64,000 nucleotides of DNA from Auanema rhodensis (GCA_964057225.1 OZ059894.1:6049501-6113500); one strand, 5' to 3'. Shown: positions 12,069 through 27,440, numbered from the stretch's first letter. The notes: generated from the letters alone by a model not told the origin. Numbers and translations: made by a program.

Positions 12069-15000
12069 ATGCAACCGAACGTTTTTGGGCTAGATTGCCA
12101 AGCAGCTTGGGACACTATAATGTCTTCTACTCCTGTACCTAAGCCTAGAACAATCATTCCTTACTATTCATCTCCTCATGTTCCGATTTCTTCTGTTTGC
12201 TCTCTTTTGCTCGCCACAAGCACGACAGCCGACGACACAGACGATGCAGTTGATAGTGATGATGATACTGGTGACGTCGCCATTATTGTTAACTTCCGAG
12301 ATCCTATCATGAACGATCATCCTGTATCTTCTTCTAAATGTTTATGCCACTTCTTCTATGATGTATTCATCGATCATTATATTTTTTAGGTATGGGTGAG
12401 GACCCTGGTATGGATGAGAGCCATAATACTGTTCTAAAAGCTTGTGAGATAGGTAGAGTAATGCCCTCTTGTCCTAATAATCCTGCCGATCTCAACAAAT
12501 CGTAAGTCTTTCTCTTTTTTGAGAATGTCGCTTTCTTGTCTTATCACTCTTTTTGTTTGGTTCGTTCTTTTCGTTTTTCTGTTCTAATATTCTCACCTCC
12601 GCAGAATCCGGCTCAAATGTGCAAAAATTAATGAAAGTGTCGCACATACTGACAGCCGCTTAGCTAAAAAAGATTTCTTTGTTTTATCGTTTTCATCAAC
12701 AAATTCTGTTTGTTCAACTTCATAATTCACTCTTTTCTTTTTTTCTCATGCAACTAACCCACCAGTCGTTGTTACCATGTGTAGGTCCTTCACTAGTTTT
12801 TTCATTTCACACAGTTAATCGATTTTCAATCTGTATACAAGAAGTTATGATGATGATCAAACTTCCTGTTCTTTCAAATATCTTATGTATCAAGTACTAT
12901 TCTTTCCGTTCACTGCTATATTTACAGAATTTCATCAGAAAAAGACATAATACAAGTTCATGTAGAAGATATTACCCCCGATTCAGGTAAGTAATTTATT
13001 ATTCATTTTCTTATTATATGATCTACTGTTCTATTCTTATTTTATACTTTTATATATTCTGACTCGTACTCTATTCTTTTATTGCTAATGCTTAACTACG
13101 TCCAAATCTTATGAGAAATCCTCAGTACAATCTTATATCCTGTTTGAAAGTTAACATCTCTATTTGCTTTTGAAGTTTTCCCACCTACAGATTTTTTTTA
13201 TCACAACGGAAACAACCACATTCTAAATTCTCTGCAATAAAGCGATAACAATCACGTGTACGATATGACGGTGCTAATCTCGTGTCGGTACTAATTTTGC
13301 ATAACTATAATTAGGATACGTTTACGTATTGAACTTCTTTTCCTCATCTATTAGTAATGGTTTATCATATGGTTTGATACCTTACTTTGAAAATATATAG
13401 CTCTAAAATCTTCACATGCATTGTTTGGTAAACAGAGGGATTAGTTTGAGACTGAGATGTGTTTGCCTTATATACCCCCAAGTCTTTGATGAACAAGTCA
13501 TCCATCTTTATACTTTATGAATTCTCATGATATGCATTATACGATGTGCTATCCAGAGTTTCTTGGAATATCCGGCATTCTTTCAGGTGGCCTATTACCT
13601 CAGACATTAGGGAGCATGGCTGGCTCGGAGGGCGCTCCCGGACGTGCTGCTCTCAAAAAGGAAAAGTCTTTACAAATTGGTGTTGAGTGCCTGACGGGCG
13701 AAGAGCAACTGCGAGAGTGCCGAATCGCCAAAGAAATTGCCGACTCATTTGAAGAAGTACGTTTTCTTCATTGAAATTCCTGTTCGCATAATCCAGGATT
13801 TGCTTAAATTCAACGCTGACAACAACACTATTTCAGCGGCCTCCTCCTCCTAACGTCTATGATGCATCAAGCATGAATATGGATATGTATTCAAAGAAAA
13901 CTCTAGATAGGAAACCTTCTTTATTAGAGAAAATTATTCGATCACATTCAATTTGGTTTGTTTTCTAATTTTTGTTTGTCATGTTCCTGTTTTTATAGGT
14001 ATCTGCCACATGTGGGACGACCAACAGCGACGCACATGTTACGCAACATGGAACCTGGGGTATGAAAATGAAACATAAAATGGACGATGGGAAAATTAAA
14101 CTGAGTTTTCAGAATTTCATTGTCAGATCGGCTTCGCGACCGTCATGCATGGCCATATCTGTCAAGTTACCTATTGGCTTTGACATAGAAATAGACCATT
14201 ATATCATCGAAGTTGTACCCAGTCGTGGGGTAGGTGTTGTTAGTCATCTTTTCTACCCATTTGTTTTATCGCTCGAACGTCTGAAAACCAAAATTATCAC
14301 CGTTTCTTTCATATGACGAATAGATTTATTATGATATGCAAGTCAATGTGTTTTTTTTTCAGGTGCGCATTGAGAATAGTCCTCTTCTTTTTTCTTCCCT
14401 CCCAATGCTAATTGCACATTATTGTGTGGATGGGTTTGTGGCTTAATTTATATTCTAAATTTATATGGTATTTTATAGGGAAGAACTACAAATTAGGTTG
14501 CGTTTACCAGCTTCTATTCGAACATGTGACAGTACGAAAGGTCTGCAAAGCATAGCTCTCCTAGGCCAAGGTTAGTCCTAATCTTTTCTCTTTCGTTTAT
14601 CTTGAAAAACCTTTCTTTTCATTAGCGAAATCTCATATGCTCGTTTGGAACTTGTAGTTCAGAACATATGTTGTTAAGATGACACGCTCATTCTAGCCTT
14701 AGCGACAGATCAATTTCAATTTCTTTGATCTTTTTCGTTTTTAAATTTTTCCAACTTTGCTGTTAATTGTTGTTGAAACTTCAACTGATCGCTCTATAAT
14801 TACGCCAGATTTTAGTTTCTTTTATATTATTTAGCCTAACTACTATCTTTGTTGATCGTTTTGATATGTAGTTGTTCATCCGTACCCTTTCAAATCAGGT
14901 TCCGAAGTCATTAAATATGATTTGTCTTATGAATTCGGTCATTCTTGAACAAGAAGGTCAACTGCTTCGGTTATCCTTTCTTCGATTAGTCTGAGTGAGT

Positions 15001-18000
15001 TCCAGTTGAAGTTTTAAAGTTTCTTACATTGATGGCGTTCAACATCATAAGCATATTCATGTGAGATGGCGGTTTACATCTTGCTCATATGACTTACCTT
15101 CGTGGTTCTTTCCTATATATATCCGTTTCGAATGACCTTCTCAATCTATGGATGAATCCCTCTTTTAGAGCGAATACATAGTGTTGTCGTTCATATTGAC
15201 GCTATTGATTATTGACTGCATAATCAATTCGCATCTCTCTATCTTTCTGTTCCAATTCTATTTTTAATGATAAGGATGTCATATCTCCAAAATCTTGACC
15301 ATATCTCTGGATATGCCTTGTACCAATACTAATGTTTATCCATTTGACCAAAGTCTGTTAGCTGACGTGTGAAGGCACGAGCAAGAGATGTCATTTGGTG
15401 TTAGACGCTTCAGCTGTTCATTTCCGTTTCTAATCTTACGTTCTATTGCCTATTAATGGACAAGCTTGCAAAATACGTTTCTATCAAACTTGCAATTCTT
15501 AGTATTTTCTCTTCTTCCTCTCCCGTTATGCTTTCTCTCTCTTAGGCAATTTGTGCTACTACTCACATGGTTCTAATTTGCCGCCACTTCAAATCATCTC
15601 ATGTGTTTGACCACTTTTCTTCCCTGTTTTCGTAAAACCTCTCACTTAAAATAATCTCAGTTCGTTGATTTACTTATGACATCTGGGCCAGATCAATCAT
15701 AAAATAACTGAAACATCTTTTGACTTTAATAATCGATTTATATCGTCGAGATAGCTACAACATTTCAAATAATCTTGTTTTCTATTATTCACCCGAGTTC
15801 TTTTCAAATCCACATTCAAAGAGTATTTGATATTTTATCTTCAAAAATTTGAAAGTTTTTAAATTTCTATGAAGCCTTTATAGATTTTTGGACCAGTGAT
15901 ATGTCACTGCCCCGCTGTAGTTCGCGGTCTTCACATAGAACTAATGATTCTACAAGTTCTCACGGCGGCAGTGGTCCGTCAAAAGAAGACGAGTTGCATC
16001 CCGCAGCCCACTATGCCGTTAATGAAGCCCCAAGAATACAGGTATTTTCACTTACGGTCATCGTTTTTAATTTTAAGCACCCTTTTTATTCAACCAATAA
16101 CAAGAATGAGACTATTCTCTAAAACTTACCAATTGGTTTCAGACAAAGAAACGCTCCTCTACCGGTAGGCAAGATCCTGCACGATTTGCAACTGTACACG
16201 GTGATTTATTATCTGTAGTAAAAGAGAAAGACACTTCATCTCCTCCTAATAAGCAAGATAGACTTGATGGTATATATTTAGAATTTAGAATTTTAATTTT
16301 ATATATACTAATTATTTTAGAATCTCGAATTTCTCGAATTAGCCGTCGTTCACAATCTGTGAGAGCTCCTTCTGATAAATGTTAGTTTACATTTACAACT
16401 ACAGTGTACTGAATAATTATCAACCTTTTTAGCATATCAGCAACAGCAATCTTCTTCAATATTACGACGATCATTTTTGCGAAATATTTTTGGAAAAGAA
16501 ACCAACAATAAACCTAAAAATAATCCAGTTCAGTTAGCGCATTGTGACTTTTTTATTCCAACATCTGATCGTCAGAAAACACTGAAAGGGTAGGTCAATG
16601 AGTTTCTTCCTTTTTTTCGTTTCTCTCGGTTTAAGCTTTTTGAGGTCTAATGGTTTGAAGTTTTTTTCTTTAAATAAAACCATCTGTGTGTTTAAATGGC
16701 ACATTTTCAATATTTAGTTTCAATCAATGTAGTAAAGTTACCTATGGGCTGAATGTTTTTTGAGAAAACAGATTGTAAGAGAGATGAAACGGAGATGAAG
16801 CTCGAACGAGAGTGAAACAGACAGCAAAACGATTAGTATTTGTCACAATAAGTTCGGGCGGTCATAAATTTTCTCGAGCACACGTCTGTTAGGATGACTT
16901 GCTTTCGTTTTTCGGTTCACTGCGATAAAGAGAGGAATAATATTGTGTGTGTCCTTCATCCTTATTAAATGGTCTCCTGTTTTTGGTAGGATACCACTGT
17001 CAAATTTTTCATTTCCTCATCACTCTTCTTCTTTATTCATTTTTTTTCAGTTCTCGATCAGCCTATGATGTCGCTGAAGTTGCACCGGGTTCCAAACCTT
17101 TATGGGAGTTGGATAACGTTATGATGAGTTTCAAGCCTTTGCACGGTATAGACGACGGTTAGCTTGTTTTCGTGTCTTATTTTTAAATTCAATGTTGACT
17201 TTACTGTTGTTATTAAGTATTAATGTTCTTTTCTGGAGCTTGTATTTGTTTGCTTAGTCAATCACATCACTCCGTGACTTGTGATGCTCAGATTTTACAC
17301 TTCATTTTTTTGTTTCTTTTACGAAACTATTGTAAAAAAAGATCTTAATATATCAAAGTGATGCCTACAACGATTACACCACGATTTTGTATAAAATTAG
17401 AGTGGCTATCCAAAAATATAATTCACGTGAATTGACGTGAAGCAATTTTTTTTCATTGCAAACAAGTTGGTCATACAGAGTGGTTGCCTTTTTTTTAACC
17501 TATTTTTTGTATTAACTCTTGTTTTTTAAGGAGTTGGATCTAAGAATAATTCTCAACTGCGAAGAGAACGAAGTGATCTGTGTCCATCCTCCGTAGCTAG
17601 ACTTGCCAGGCATAATGATGGATCTCCCGGTCCGAGCCAAAGGGTACAGTTTTTCTTTTTTCATCGTGGCGGTTTTCTTTTAATAAATGGGAAACCGCAA
17701 AAATAGAAGAATTGACAATCGTAATTAAAATGTTTTGTAGACTCATCAGTCACAGCCACAACATCAACAGAGACTTCCGATGCGTCCGCCCAGTACAGTG
17801 TTGGATACGAAGAATTGCGTTGAAGAGTTACGACGTAAACGGTCAGTCACGTGAATTGTTTTTCATGATTAGTGTTATGGCTGTACTAGGGTTAGAGCTT
17901 TGTTGCCATGATTCAGCATTTGCAGCAGAAAATGTATGAAACTGGGAGATCAGTCCTCTTTCGTCCTTTCTGTTTGCTGTTCATAGGAAATGGCCATATA

Positions 18001-21000
18001 AATTCGTTGCCCGCCTTTCTTCTTGCTCTACTTTCTATTATTCTTTTGTGTGTTAGAATTCGTTTCTCCTAAATATACGAAAACACCAGAACATATCCTC
18101 CCTCAGTTTTGTAACCTGTAATGGTGACAACCAACCTCTGTTTTCAATTTTAATTTTCGATATTTTATTAAGTAAATTTCAGGTTGCAATCAACTAATGA
18201 GATGCTTAATCCTGCTAAGAGTATGACGGCTAGTCCTCAGATATCTGTGAGGTATTTATTGTAAAATCTTGTCTTTGTATTTTTTTCAATTCGTATTAGA
18301 AGAGTCAATATGTCCCCATCCTGGCGTCATGATGCTCAGAAGCAGGAACATCGGCTATCTGTTCCAAATCTCGTGCCAGAACCTTCATCTTCTGTATTGC
18401 AGTCTGCTAAAGCTTTGAAAGAAAAACTAGGTAGAACCGGTAACGGAGAACTCAGTGTATGAAATGATTTCATATTATGTTTGTTTTGAAATGGCTATCT
18501 ATAGAACATCAATGAAGGTCTTATTACTCCTGTAGTTCGACGGAAGCAGTTCAATCGTTTGAATCAGGAAGAATGCTCTGCTTCTTCAGTATCTAGTTCT
18601 TCTAGTAATGATAGGTATGTTTTATTATCCTTTTAAAAAGAAATATGGTTGCTGTCGTTTCTGTATACCATACCAACAACATCTGTCCTCTTATGTACTC
18701 TGCTGAGATTATAGGGTTGAACGATCTGAAAGTGTAGAACAACCAGTAGATTTCCAACCGGGTGCTATGAATACTAACGTTAAACAAACCGCTATATGGG
18801 ATAATACTAGGTGGGTTTTTTTTTCCATTTTTTTTTTGTCTTCTCTACCACTCTCGAGTTTCATGTCTTATATTTTTTGAACGGTTTCCGGTCCAACTGA
18901 AGTGGTTGCTGACTGTTGGCTATTTCTACCTTCTGAATATATGCCGATTTTTTCTCTTTATTGGTATCTTATAAAATCCCCAGTTCCTCACATCTCCAGT
19001 ATGAAATATAGCTTCAAAGTATTTCTGAACATTTTTAATGCGTCAGCTTCCGGTTTTTGCGTTTACATACTGTTTCACTGTATAATCTGATTATTTACTA
19101 CTATTCTTATCGTAAGGATTTGGAAAAATCATTGATGTTATTCACAATCTGCTGATTTTTGGTTTATCAGTTTGTTATCACATAGGATCACTATGCCTTT
19201 TCTCTCTTTCTCTCTTCTCTTTCTTCAAATCAAATGGCTGGGACTATACACGACTACTACTGCTGACCGCCTTTAGCATTTATCTTCCATATATGTGTAC
19301 TTTCTTTGCTTCTATCTTTGATTTGTCCATATGCACTACTCCATTCTTCTAGCTTGCTATAAGCGATTTCTGTCATTCACTGTGTATTCTTCTCACTGTT
19401 TTCTTTCCTCACTTCCTGTTTCTGATGCGAGAGATACCCAACTCCCACCAACTAAGCCTTCTTTCTTTTTCTTCTTTTCTCCCTCGTTCTCTTATTTCTT
19501 CAGTTTGTTTCCTCCGTGTCAGCGGTTTCCTCATATATATCTATACAAACGCACCCTTCATCGTTCTCGCCTCTCATGTCTGCAATGCCTGTCCATACCT
19601 AGCCTTCAGATTAAATTCTCTTTTAAAATCCGATGTATATATATATATCGGATTTTCGGATATATATCTTCTTCATCTTCTTTTTACTCAACACCATATG
19701 CTATATTTCTGCTTTATTTCTAATTTTTAACTTATTTCTCATTATGTATAACCGCTCGAATCTTGATGTCATCTTTTCTAAACATTTACATGATGGAAAT
19801 GTAATATCTATATGCATTTCATCGTGCTTCTCTCCTGATTGCTGTAAAGCGTCTTTTACGATAACGGCGTATTTCTCCTAGTATTTCTCCCTTTTCTCCT
19901 GTTCAGTTCGTTTGCTATGCCTTCTTCTGTCTTTGTTCTTTCTATATTTTCCTCTTTTTTTTCTGCTCTCATTCTTTCCTTTCATTAACTGTGAACATTA
20001 TTTCGATTTCTTTGTCGGCTTTTATCAGATCTTTGATAATAGCCTAACTCCTCAAAGCACTCACAGAGCATCTTCACACACCATCTCTACTTCTTCAGTT
20101 ATCTTTTTTCTATTTATTTCTTTTATTTGGCCTTGTATGAAATATGCTTATTATTAGTTATTTTCTTCTTCATCATATTATTCTCCATCGTCATCTTCTT
20201 TCTCTTCTAACTGATTTTGATGACAAATCAAGCGTGATATCATTTGTTCGCTTATAATCTATATACATATATGGATTAGAAAACTGATTATGAGTTCTTT
20301 GAATGTTTGTACGATGCTGAGATTCTTTAAGATTCCTTGGAATCGTGTTCTTTTCCAATTCTACTTGTAATATTTTATTTCACTTTCGCTTCATTCCTTA
20401 ATAATATCCCATGCTATGTTGGACCCTCTCTAGATTCTAAAGTACTCAAGCCATGATTCTCAGGTTTCCTCTGGCTTGCAGCCTTCAGTAGTAGTGGCTG
20501 AAACCGGTTATAGTTTCTTCTCACGGCTGTGTCAGATGTGTTTTCGTGCTATTCATCCATGTCTTATGTCTAATCTAACTATCTTCCTCAGTATTGGCAA
20601 ATATTCCTCCTCGGTCCTAAGCGATGTGACGTATTTTGCACATTTTCGTATGAATCTTCACAAAGAACCATTTTCATTATTTGGCTTTGTTGATGCTTAT
20701 GGTTATGGCAATGTTTGTGAATCGTTTCTCGCCTTTTCATTCGTTTAGCTGTTGTTTAGAAGTGTTATGCTATACCATATAACTCTTGATTGAGGACACC
20801 GAGGCAGGTGCCACGAGGTCACATCTAGTTTTATCCTGTTCATCCCTCACAATGATTTCGACTTGACCCTCCACTCGGCTTTATTAGCTACATCGCTTCC
20901 AACTTGCTCTCATCAAAGCCGGCTTTCATCTATTGCTCTAATCTGAAGTTTTACAACTTAAAAACGCTGACCACCTGCATTTTTTCCAGCAATTGAATTC

Positions 21001-24000
21001 ATTTATAGTCTTTCTAGTTTGTGTAATTATTTCTTTATCATAATCCCGCTTTATAGTTTGTTAGCTCACATTGAAAAGTTTTATTCACTATGTGTAGCTT
21101 TTTATCTTTTAATTCTATATATTTTCCTCTCACTTTCTACTCATTATATTCTTGTTGCAACTGGTCCTCAAAATGTCCGGACTTATATCTTTTCCGAATC
21201 AGCATTCAGCACTAAGGCAATACCCACGTTTTTGTTCTATTATTATTGATTATCGTAATTAATCTTTGCGTGCTTACTGACCACTCGTTGAAATCTCGTT
21301 TATAGTTTCTCTTCATTCCCTTCACTCCCATCCTTACTACACTTCAGAATAATAATTACATAAGAGTCTTTTCATTACCGTTTGATGCACAATCTGTCTC
21401 GTGTCTTTACATTCTTTTCATTCTCAGTGTTCATATTTTCTATTTCACTAATGACTGTGCCATTGCTTGTTCCCTTCCTCCTAGGGTTGAGAATGAGTCG
21501 CATAAGGCTCATTCACGTTTTGTTCATGTTCGGCATTGTGAAACCAACGAATTCTTTTCAATTCCTTCATTTTATACAAACCTGTGGCTGGTCTTCATTG
21601 CCTCATTGCTGATACGTGGACCTGGTTGTTAAATCCCAGCTGCATTTATTTTTAAGCGCATTCTATGGTTGTTTCTCTTCAAATTTCTTCTTTTTTGTTT
21701 GACCACTTTGATTTTGTTTCTTGTTTCTTGAAGTATTCAGTTGGATTATTTACACCTTGTTGCTATTACTTCAATCATCATCTTCGTTATATTCGAGATT
21801 GTTTGATAATAAAACAAGTAAATATGAGAGAATAATCGCACTCTAACTAATAAAGAGAAGAAGAAATATTGTAGGAAAGAGAAATAGTAAATGTAAGGTG
21901 TTGTCCGTAAGAAAACGAGTACAGTTATACGTCTATTCCTTCAGTTGTTCTCTCTTTTTGCGGCGCCTTCATGTCTTGGTAGATTAATTGATTCTGTCTA
22001 ATAACTCCTGCCAAGGTCAACTGCATGACAATCTACATTGTGTTAGTCTAAGGATTCCCATACATTTATTATGCCATCAGTATGCGCTTCACCTATTTTC
22101 TTCATTAGTTCTCAGATTTTTTTCGCTTCACTGAGTTTTACTCTACTTGTCAGCTCTTGTAACATCTCCTAAACATTTGCTCTATTGACCTATGCGTGTG
22201 TGAGCCGGCCTTAGTTCTAATATGTTTTCTTTTTTCGGCTTGAGCACAATTCAAAGTAGCTCAAGAGTAGCCCTCTCGAGTAGTGTCATATTTCCTATTA
22301 ATGGCACATATGTCTATTATTCGACCATATGTTTTTCATGATATTTCTTTTCTCCAAATATTCGTTTTCTTGCTCAAATTTTCTGATCATCAACCGGAAA
22401 GCGAGCATATCGGAGTAGCCAAGGATTCGGATAGATTTCAAGCAGGCTCTTCAGTCCGCAGATCAATTTTTGTTTGTATTTCATGTTCGTATACCACGCT
22501 AGATATATCAGCTCATCATCATTGTCCCTTGTTCTTCACTCATATTTTGCATTTGCGTTGATCTGCTGTCTTTTACTATCTGTCTAGCATCTAGCACATA
22601 AAATGCTTTATTTCCTGTATGTATATATCCTATTCTTTCTCTGATCACCCAGCATAGGCGACTCTTGAACATTTCTTCGATTGGCTTTTTGACCCCAGCT
22701 TCTTCTTATTGTGACAGATGGTACTTTCATAACTAATTAGTGCCACTGTTGCTCTCCAATCTCTACAAATCTCTGAATGACTTATCGCATTATGTAATTG
22801 TTTCCTCATTTCAGAACTACGGCTCATTCGCTAAAGGAAAGTGAGCTAATTTGGAGACGAACAGGCTCCAAGCCCTCAGAAGTTGCGACAGCCAAACAGC
22901 TTCACACAGCTGGAAATCGTGGATCGTGTTATTTACCGTCGAAAAGCCTAGGAACCACCTGGTCAGCAGTGAATTCTGAACTGAAACATCGTCAAAGAAT
23001 CGCTAAGGTTTGTGACCTTCTTCACTTTTCCTCCCACAGGGGAACTATTTCTTCTTTCTCTCTTACATAGTTGTATTGGTATGACCCCCACCTCTATATG
23101 ATTGTCATGGCGCTGTATTCAATGTATGAATATCCTTTTGTGAAGTTCGTTTTGCGCGAACACGAAACGTTTTCCAATCCTTTAGTAGCCGATTTTCCTC
23201 CAAGTTCGGCGATCATCCTAACTTGTATTCTTTCCATTTCACATTATTCATGAATTACAATTTATCTGGCATATTAAGAAGAGGAAAGTGAAAAGTTTAT
23301 TCACACGTATCAAAGACCTTATTAATTTCCTGTGTTTCTCTTAATTGTTTTCATTCTCTGATTTTCAATTTTGTTAATGTCATTTTTACCTCAAAGCGGA
23401 TTTGTTGTGACCTCAATAGGTAATTACACATAGCTCATAGTCCCAAACTGCCTGAATTGATTGAGGAAGTCTGTATGTTTATGATTTCCATACATGGGAA
23501 CAGCAGGGTGTTATTATTAGGTCGCTGCTAATTGCGGCTTTTCTGCGTGTAAGATTCTGTTCCACCTGGTATAATTCGTTTGTGACAGCTTATATATGTC
23601 ATGCTTATTGAAGCACAATTTCCTATTATTATATATATTATACAGCTTACAACTATGCATTTGTATAATATAACCTCTTTGAACACATGTGCCCTATTAA
23701 TGCTTAAGGCATCTCGAACAAATCCAGTTGAAATTCAACAGTTTCAGGTTCGGCAGCTGCCTCATCAAACAACAGAAAAGATGACTGTGGCTGGTGAGAG
23801 TCCGGTCACGGATTGTGCGAAGCCTTCAGAATATGCTCAACTAACTGAATTGGATACATTACGGCAGGATAATCTTCTAGGTATTATTTTTTTCAAACTA
23901 TTTTTTATATTTTTATTTCTCTAATAAGGTGGTCGTGATGAAGATAATGTTAGTGTAGCTGGAACCGTGTTTAATGAGCCATGGGATTCCAACGTATGGG

Positions 24001-26503
24001 AAAATCTATTAGATCTCGCTCATCATGGTGATGACAATACAGATAGACGTAAGATATTAGATTCATGTCTATTATAAAGTTTTATTTATAGGACTCACCG
24101 AGCCAATAATAGAAGAAGATTCCGATTCTGATATTACTGCTGGATCAACTCAAATGGCTGAATCAGATGATGAAAATGATGGTATGTGGCCATACAATGA
24201 TCTCGATCGTCGTCCCCTTCCCAGTGATAAAGTTTTAACTAAAGCGTGGGAGCAGTCTGATAGCCAGAGGTATTCTGAACAAAATTTTATCGCATTATCC
24301 TCTTTATTTTCAGTTGTCGATATGGTACTTTGGATAGTCGTGTGGGGGGTGATGCTTCTCTTTGCGGCACTATTCGTCGACCAATGAAAACAAATAGTCC
24401 ACCTAATTCAATGCTCTCGGTAGTTGAAGTTTTCGTAATTGTGTGGAAAAGTTTTTTTTGCAGCTTCCCAGGCCTGTATCACGATTTTCCCACGGTTTAC
24501 AGATGGGCTCATTAGACGATCTGCCCACATCAGTACCATATATGTCACCATTGATGAATGACCAAACTAAGCAGTCAAGTGCAAATTCAGGCCTTGTCAT
24601 TCAACATTATGTAGAAAGGTATTTAACAGCTGTTATTTTGCTTATGACATTAAATAATCTTTCAGATTAGCACAAGATAGCACCACCATATTCGGGGCAA
24701 CTTTACGCCGATTCATAGAATGCACGGTAGAAAGCGATGAACCTGATCCTAGTGTTGTTTTCCGAAATGTCCGGCAATTTTTAACGGGAATTAAAAACTA
24801 TTTGGTGAAGCATGGTGAAGGTGATCTTCATCAACTGATTGAAGAAGAAAGAAACCGTCTTAATGCAAACCAAATTTTGAGCATTGATGCTATATTAGAA
24901 GCAGTTTTACATAAGCTTTTACTAAGTAAGTTTCCGTTATATACGATTTCATTTTCTCGTAATGATCAACCTTAAACCAGCATTAGTCTCATTTTTCATC
25001 ATAATTTTTTTTCAGAACGTATCAAACCTCATTTGTACCATGTTATGGTTCGTGAACATTCAAGGACAGGCGCCCTGGAAGCTGTAACAACCAACATACG
25101 AGCTGTACGAAGTATCCCTTTATCCAACTTGCGTTTCAGCAATCCAAAATCGGTAGATAAAACTAGTGTCAAGCGATTTTCACCAATTTGGTTGTTTATT
25201 TCAGATTGTTGTTCCAACGAATAGTATCATGGAGCAGATTAAAGTATGTTTGAGGAAAATGCAAAATCATTATTCACCATTGAAGAAATATGAAAACTTG
25301 TTAAGGTCTGATTGTATATTATCAAGTGGTGTATTCATATTTTTTTAAGGGCTGTAAATCTTGTTATGCTTTCGCAAGACAATGATGTTGATGAAAACTC
25401 GGAAGCAACCACCAGATTACCACCTGCTGATGGTACATTTTTATTATCTTACCTTATATAACATATTTAAAATTATTTTCAGATCTAGTCAGGTGGTTTG
25501 TCTATATTCTTGCTCGAACTTCAACTGTTGGATGTGAAGTTGAGGCTTGGTACATGTGGGAGTTGCTTCCTCAGCATATGCTTACTCAAGGAGACGCTTC
25601 ATTTTATTTAACGTCATTGTTTTCTGCTGTTCATATTCTAAAAAGTATGGATGCTGTGAAGAAATTGTCCGAAAAAGATAGCAATATGGTAAACATGGAG
25701 TTATCTCGTCTTTGTCATTCTCCATCTGATACATCTACTGATGCTTTCTTACGAGTTGCTATTCCAGATGTTAATGCGGGTTGCATCAAGTAAGTTCTCT
25801 TCTTTTTTTTTAAATTTTTTTGCCTTACCGATAGTTCAGTTAAATAACAAACTTTACATTTGATTCATACTTTGCCCGGAACTCAAAATAAAGAACAACC
25901 ACTTTAGATATGAATCAGTAGTGATTGCGAAACAATTTTTCTTGTTACATTTAGTCAAAATAGATCGATTCTAAATCTAAATCGATTTTTTTTCTTCAAA
26001 TTTTTGATGAATAATTATTAATGAATCTGAGCAAAAGAGAATATTTCAAAGAAAATGTTTTTTCGTTATTACCATTCTGACTAATAGCATTTAATTAGCA
26101 TCAACCGTTTCACTATCTCTATCATCATAGATATTACTCATATTATGATTCATGTTTTCTTTTCATTTATCTTATTGTTTTTTTTCAGATACGCCACTTT
26201 CCCTGGTGTTCCGCAGATGACAACCTCAAAGTTATGCCGGGTGATTGCTCATCAACAAGGCATAACGAATCCTGAAGATTTCGGACTGTAAGCATTGTCT
26301 AAAAACTAAAAAATTTAAAACCATTGTCTTGCAGCTATCTGGTTTTGAATGGTTTTGAAACAGCGCTTCATTCATCTGATACCCCAGATGCCATTCGAGA
26401 TAAAATGCGAAATGATGGAAAGAACTTCTTGTTTGCATATAAACGACATGATGCTAAAATTGCCTGGCCAAGTCAGGTCTTATCCGGTCTTGCTCTCTGC
26501 TAG
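12069..26503 (+). CDS. rin-1: RIN-type Rab5 guanine nucleotide exchange factor (SH2-RH-VPS9-RA), 33 exons
   Basis: RIN proteins couple Ras or tyrosine-kinase signals to Rab5-class GTPase activation on early endosomes. From ATG 12069, 33 exons chain in phase to TAG at 26501-26503, giving 1468 aa. The SH2 domain is at 13837-14570 (WYLPHVGRPTATHML, FIVRSASRPS with the FIVR pTyr-binding arginine, LPMLIAHYCVDG). A long Ser/Pro/Gln-rich linker follows (15884-24618). The RIN-homology region is 24666-25152 (RFIECTVESDEPDP, FLTGIKNYLVKHGEGDLHQL). The VPS9 domain is 25205-25789, with the conserved Asp (ADDLVRWFVYILA) and Tyr (ASFYLTSLFSAVHIL) used in exchange. The Ras-association domain is 26189-26503. 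Large introns are 14571-15883 and 18811-22814. The start is the first in-frame ATG after stops, but an exon further upstream cannot be excluded. Confidence 0.95.
18811..22814. other. 4.0-kb intron of rin-1
   Basis: By far the longest intron of the gene, pyrimidine-rich on the plus strand. Several open frames of 60-130 codons fall inside but lack ATG starts, splice-compatible phases or protein-like composition. No nested gene, transposon or long inverted repeat was seen. The length and position, between the linker and the exchange half, would suit an internal promoter. Confidence 0.6.
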
Positions 26504-27440
26504 TTCGAAATTAGATTCTGATCAACAATTTGATCTCTTCTGTGCTTCAAAAAGTTTTTTCTTAAATGATTACTGGTGAAGAATAGTTCTAGTGAAGCTG
26601 GACTCTGTTTTCTTTTTTTTAATTGTTTTTAAGTTTCATTCAGCTTTCTTTTACGGGTGTTTTATTATTTCTCAACAACAACAGCATCAACAACTTGCAA
26701 CAGTGTGGTCACATATCTACATAGTAGCCATATACTTGTAAATTTTCCTCTTATCCTCGTATACATATTATATACATATAGATGTTGAGAGTAGATTTCT
26801 TGCACACAAATATATTCTTTCTGACTGTCTATTTTAGAAAGTTCTTGTATATTAATATCGCTAGAAGATTTTTATTGAAGTATGGACAATAAACATGCTA
26901 TTTATAATAATATGTGTTATATTGTTTGAAGTATGCTTTTTAAGCAATGCAACGGGTTTGAGCTTTTTGAATATGAAGACTAATAGAGGAATATGACGTA
27001 AAACTGGTCTCATAAGAAAGTTTGGATAGGATGTACCGTATAATCATACAGCCTTTTCGATGAATATTATATATATCCAAGAAATGAAGAAACGAATTTC
27101 ATATGGGATGAACATGAAAATCTACCACAACAATTGAAAACAGAAAAACATATGGAGTTGTCGAGTCTCAATTATTAATATATTCTGGGATATTTGTCTT
27201 CATCATATGGGCTACATTAAATATAAAGCATAATTTAAGTTATCAGAATGTTTTTTATATCTTTGATTTCAGAATTTTTAACTTGAGAACCTACAAAAAA
27301 GTTTGGAATTGGTTTTATGATTTGTTTGGATGTTCAATAGTAATTGTCAAAGGTATAGAAGGTTCAACCTTATTGCTTATCTTCTTTTCTTTTGGCATAA
27401 ATGGAATATATTGCACACAGCTCATCTGCAAATAAAATGT
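26504..27440. other. Convergent intergenic region between rin-1 and the permease
   Basis: Contains the rin-1 3' UTR; a polyadenylation-like AATAAA lies near 26888. No further gene seen. Confidence 0.6.

Noticed and set aside
12605-12730. Possible rin-1 exon (IRLKCAKINESVAHTDSRLA)
   Set aside because: It has no donor in the phase needed for the next exon, while exon 12390-12501 joins directly to 12928-12986 in phase. Might be an alternative terminal exon, but unsupported.
20476-20748. 90-codon open frame in the 4-kb rin-1 intron
   Set aside because: Non-ATG start, and splicing from the upstream rin-1 exon into it hits a stop at once in the required phase.
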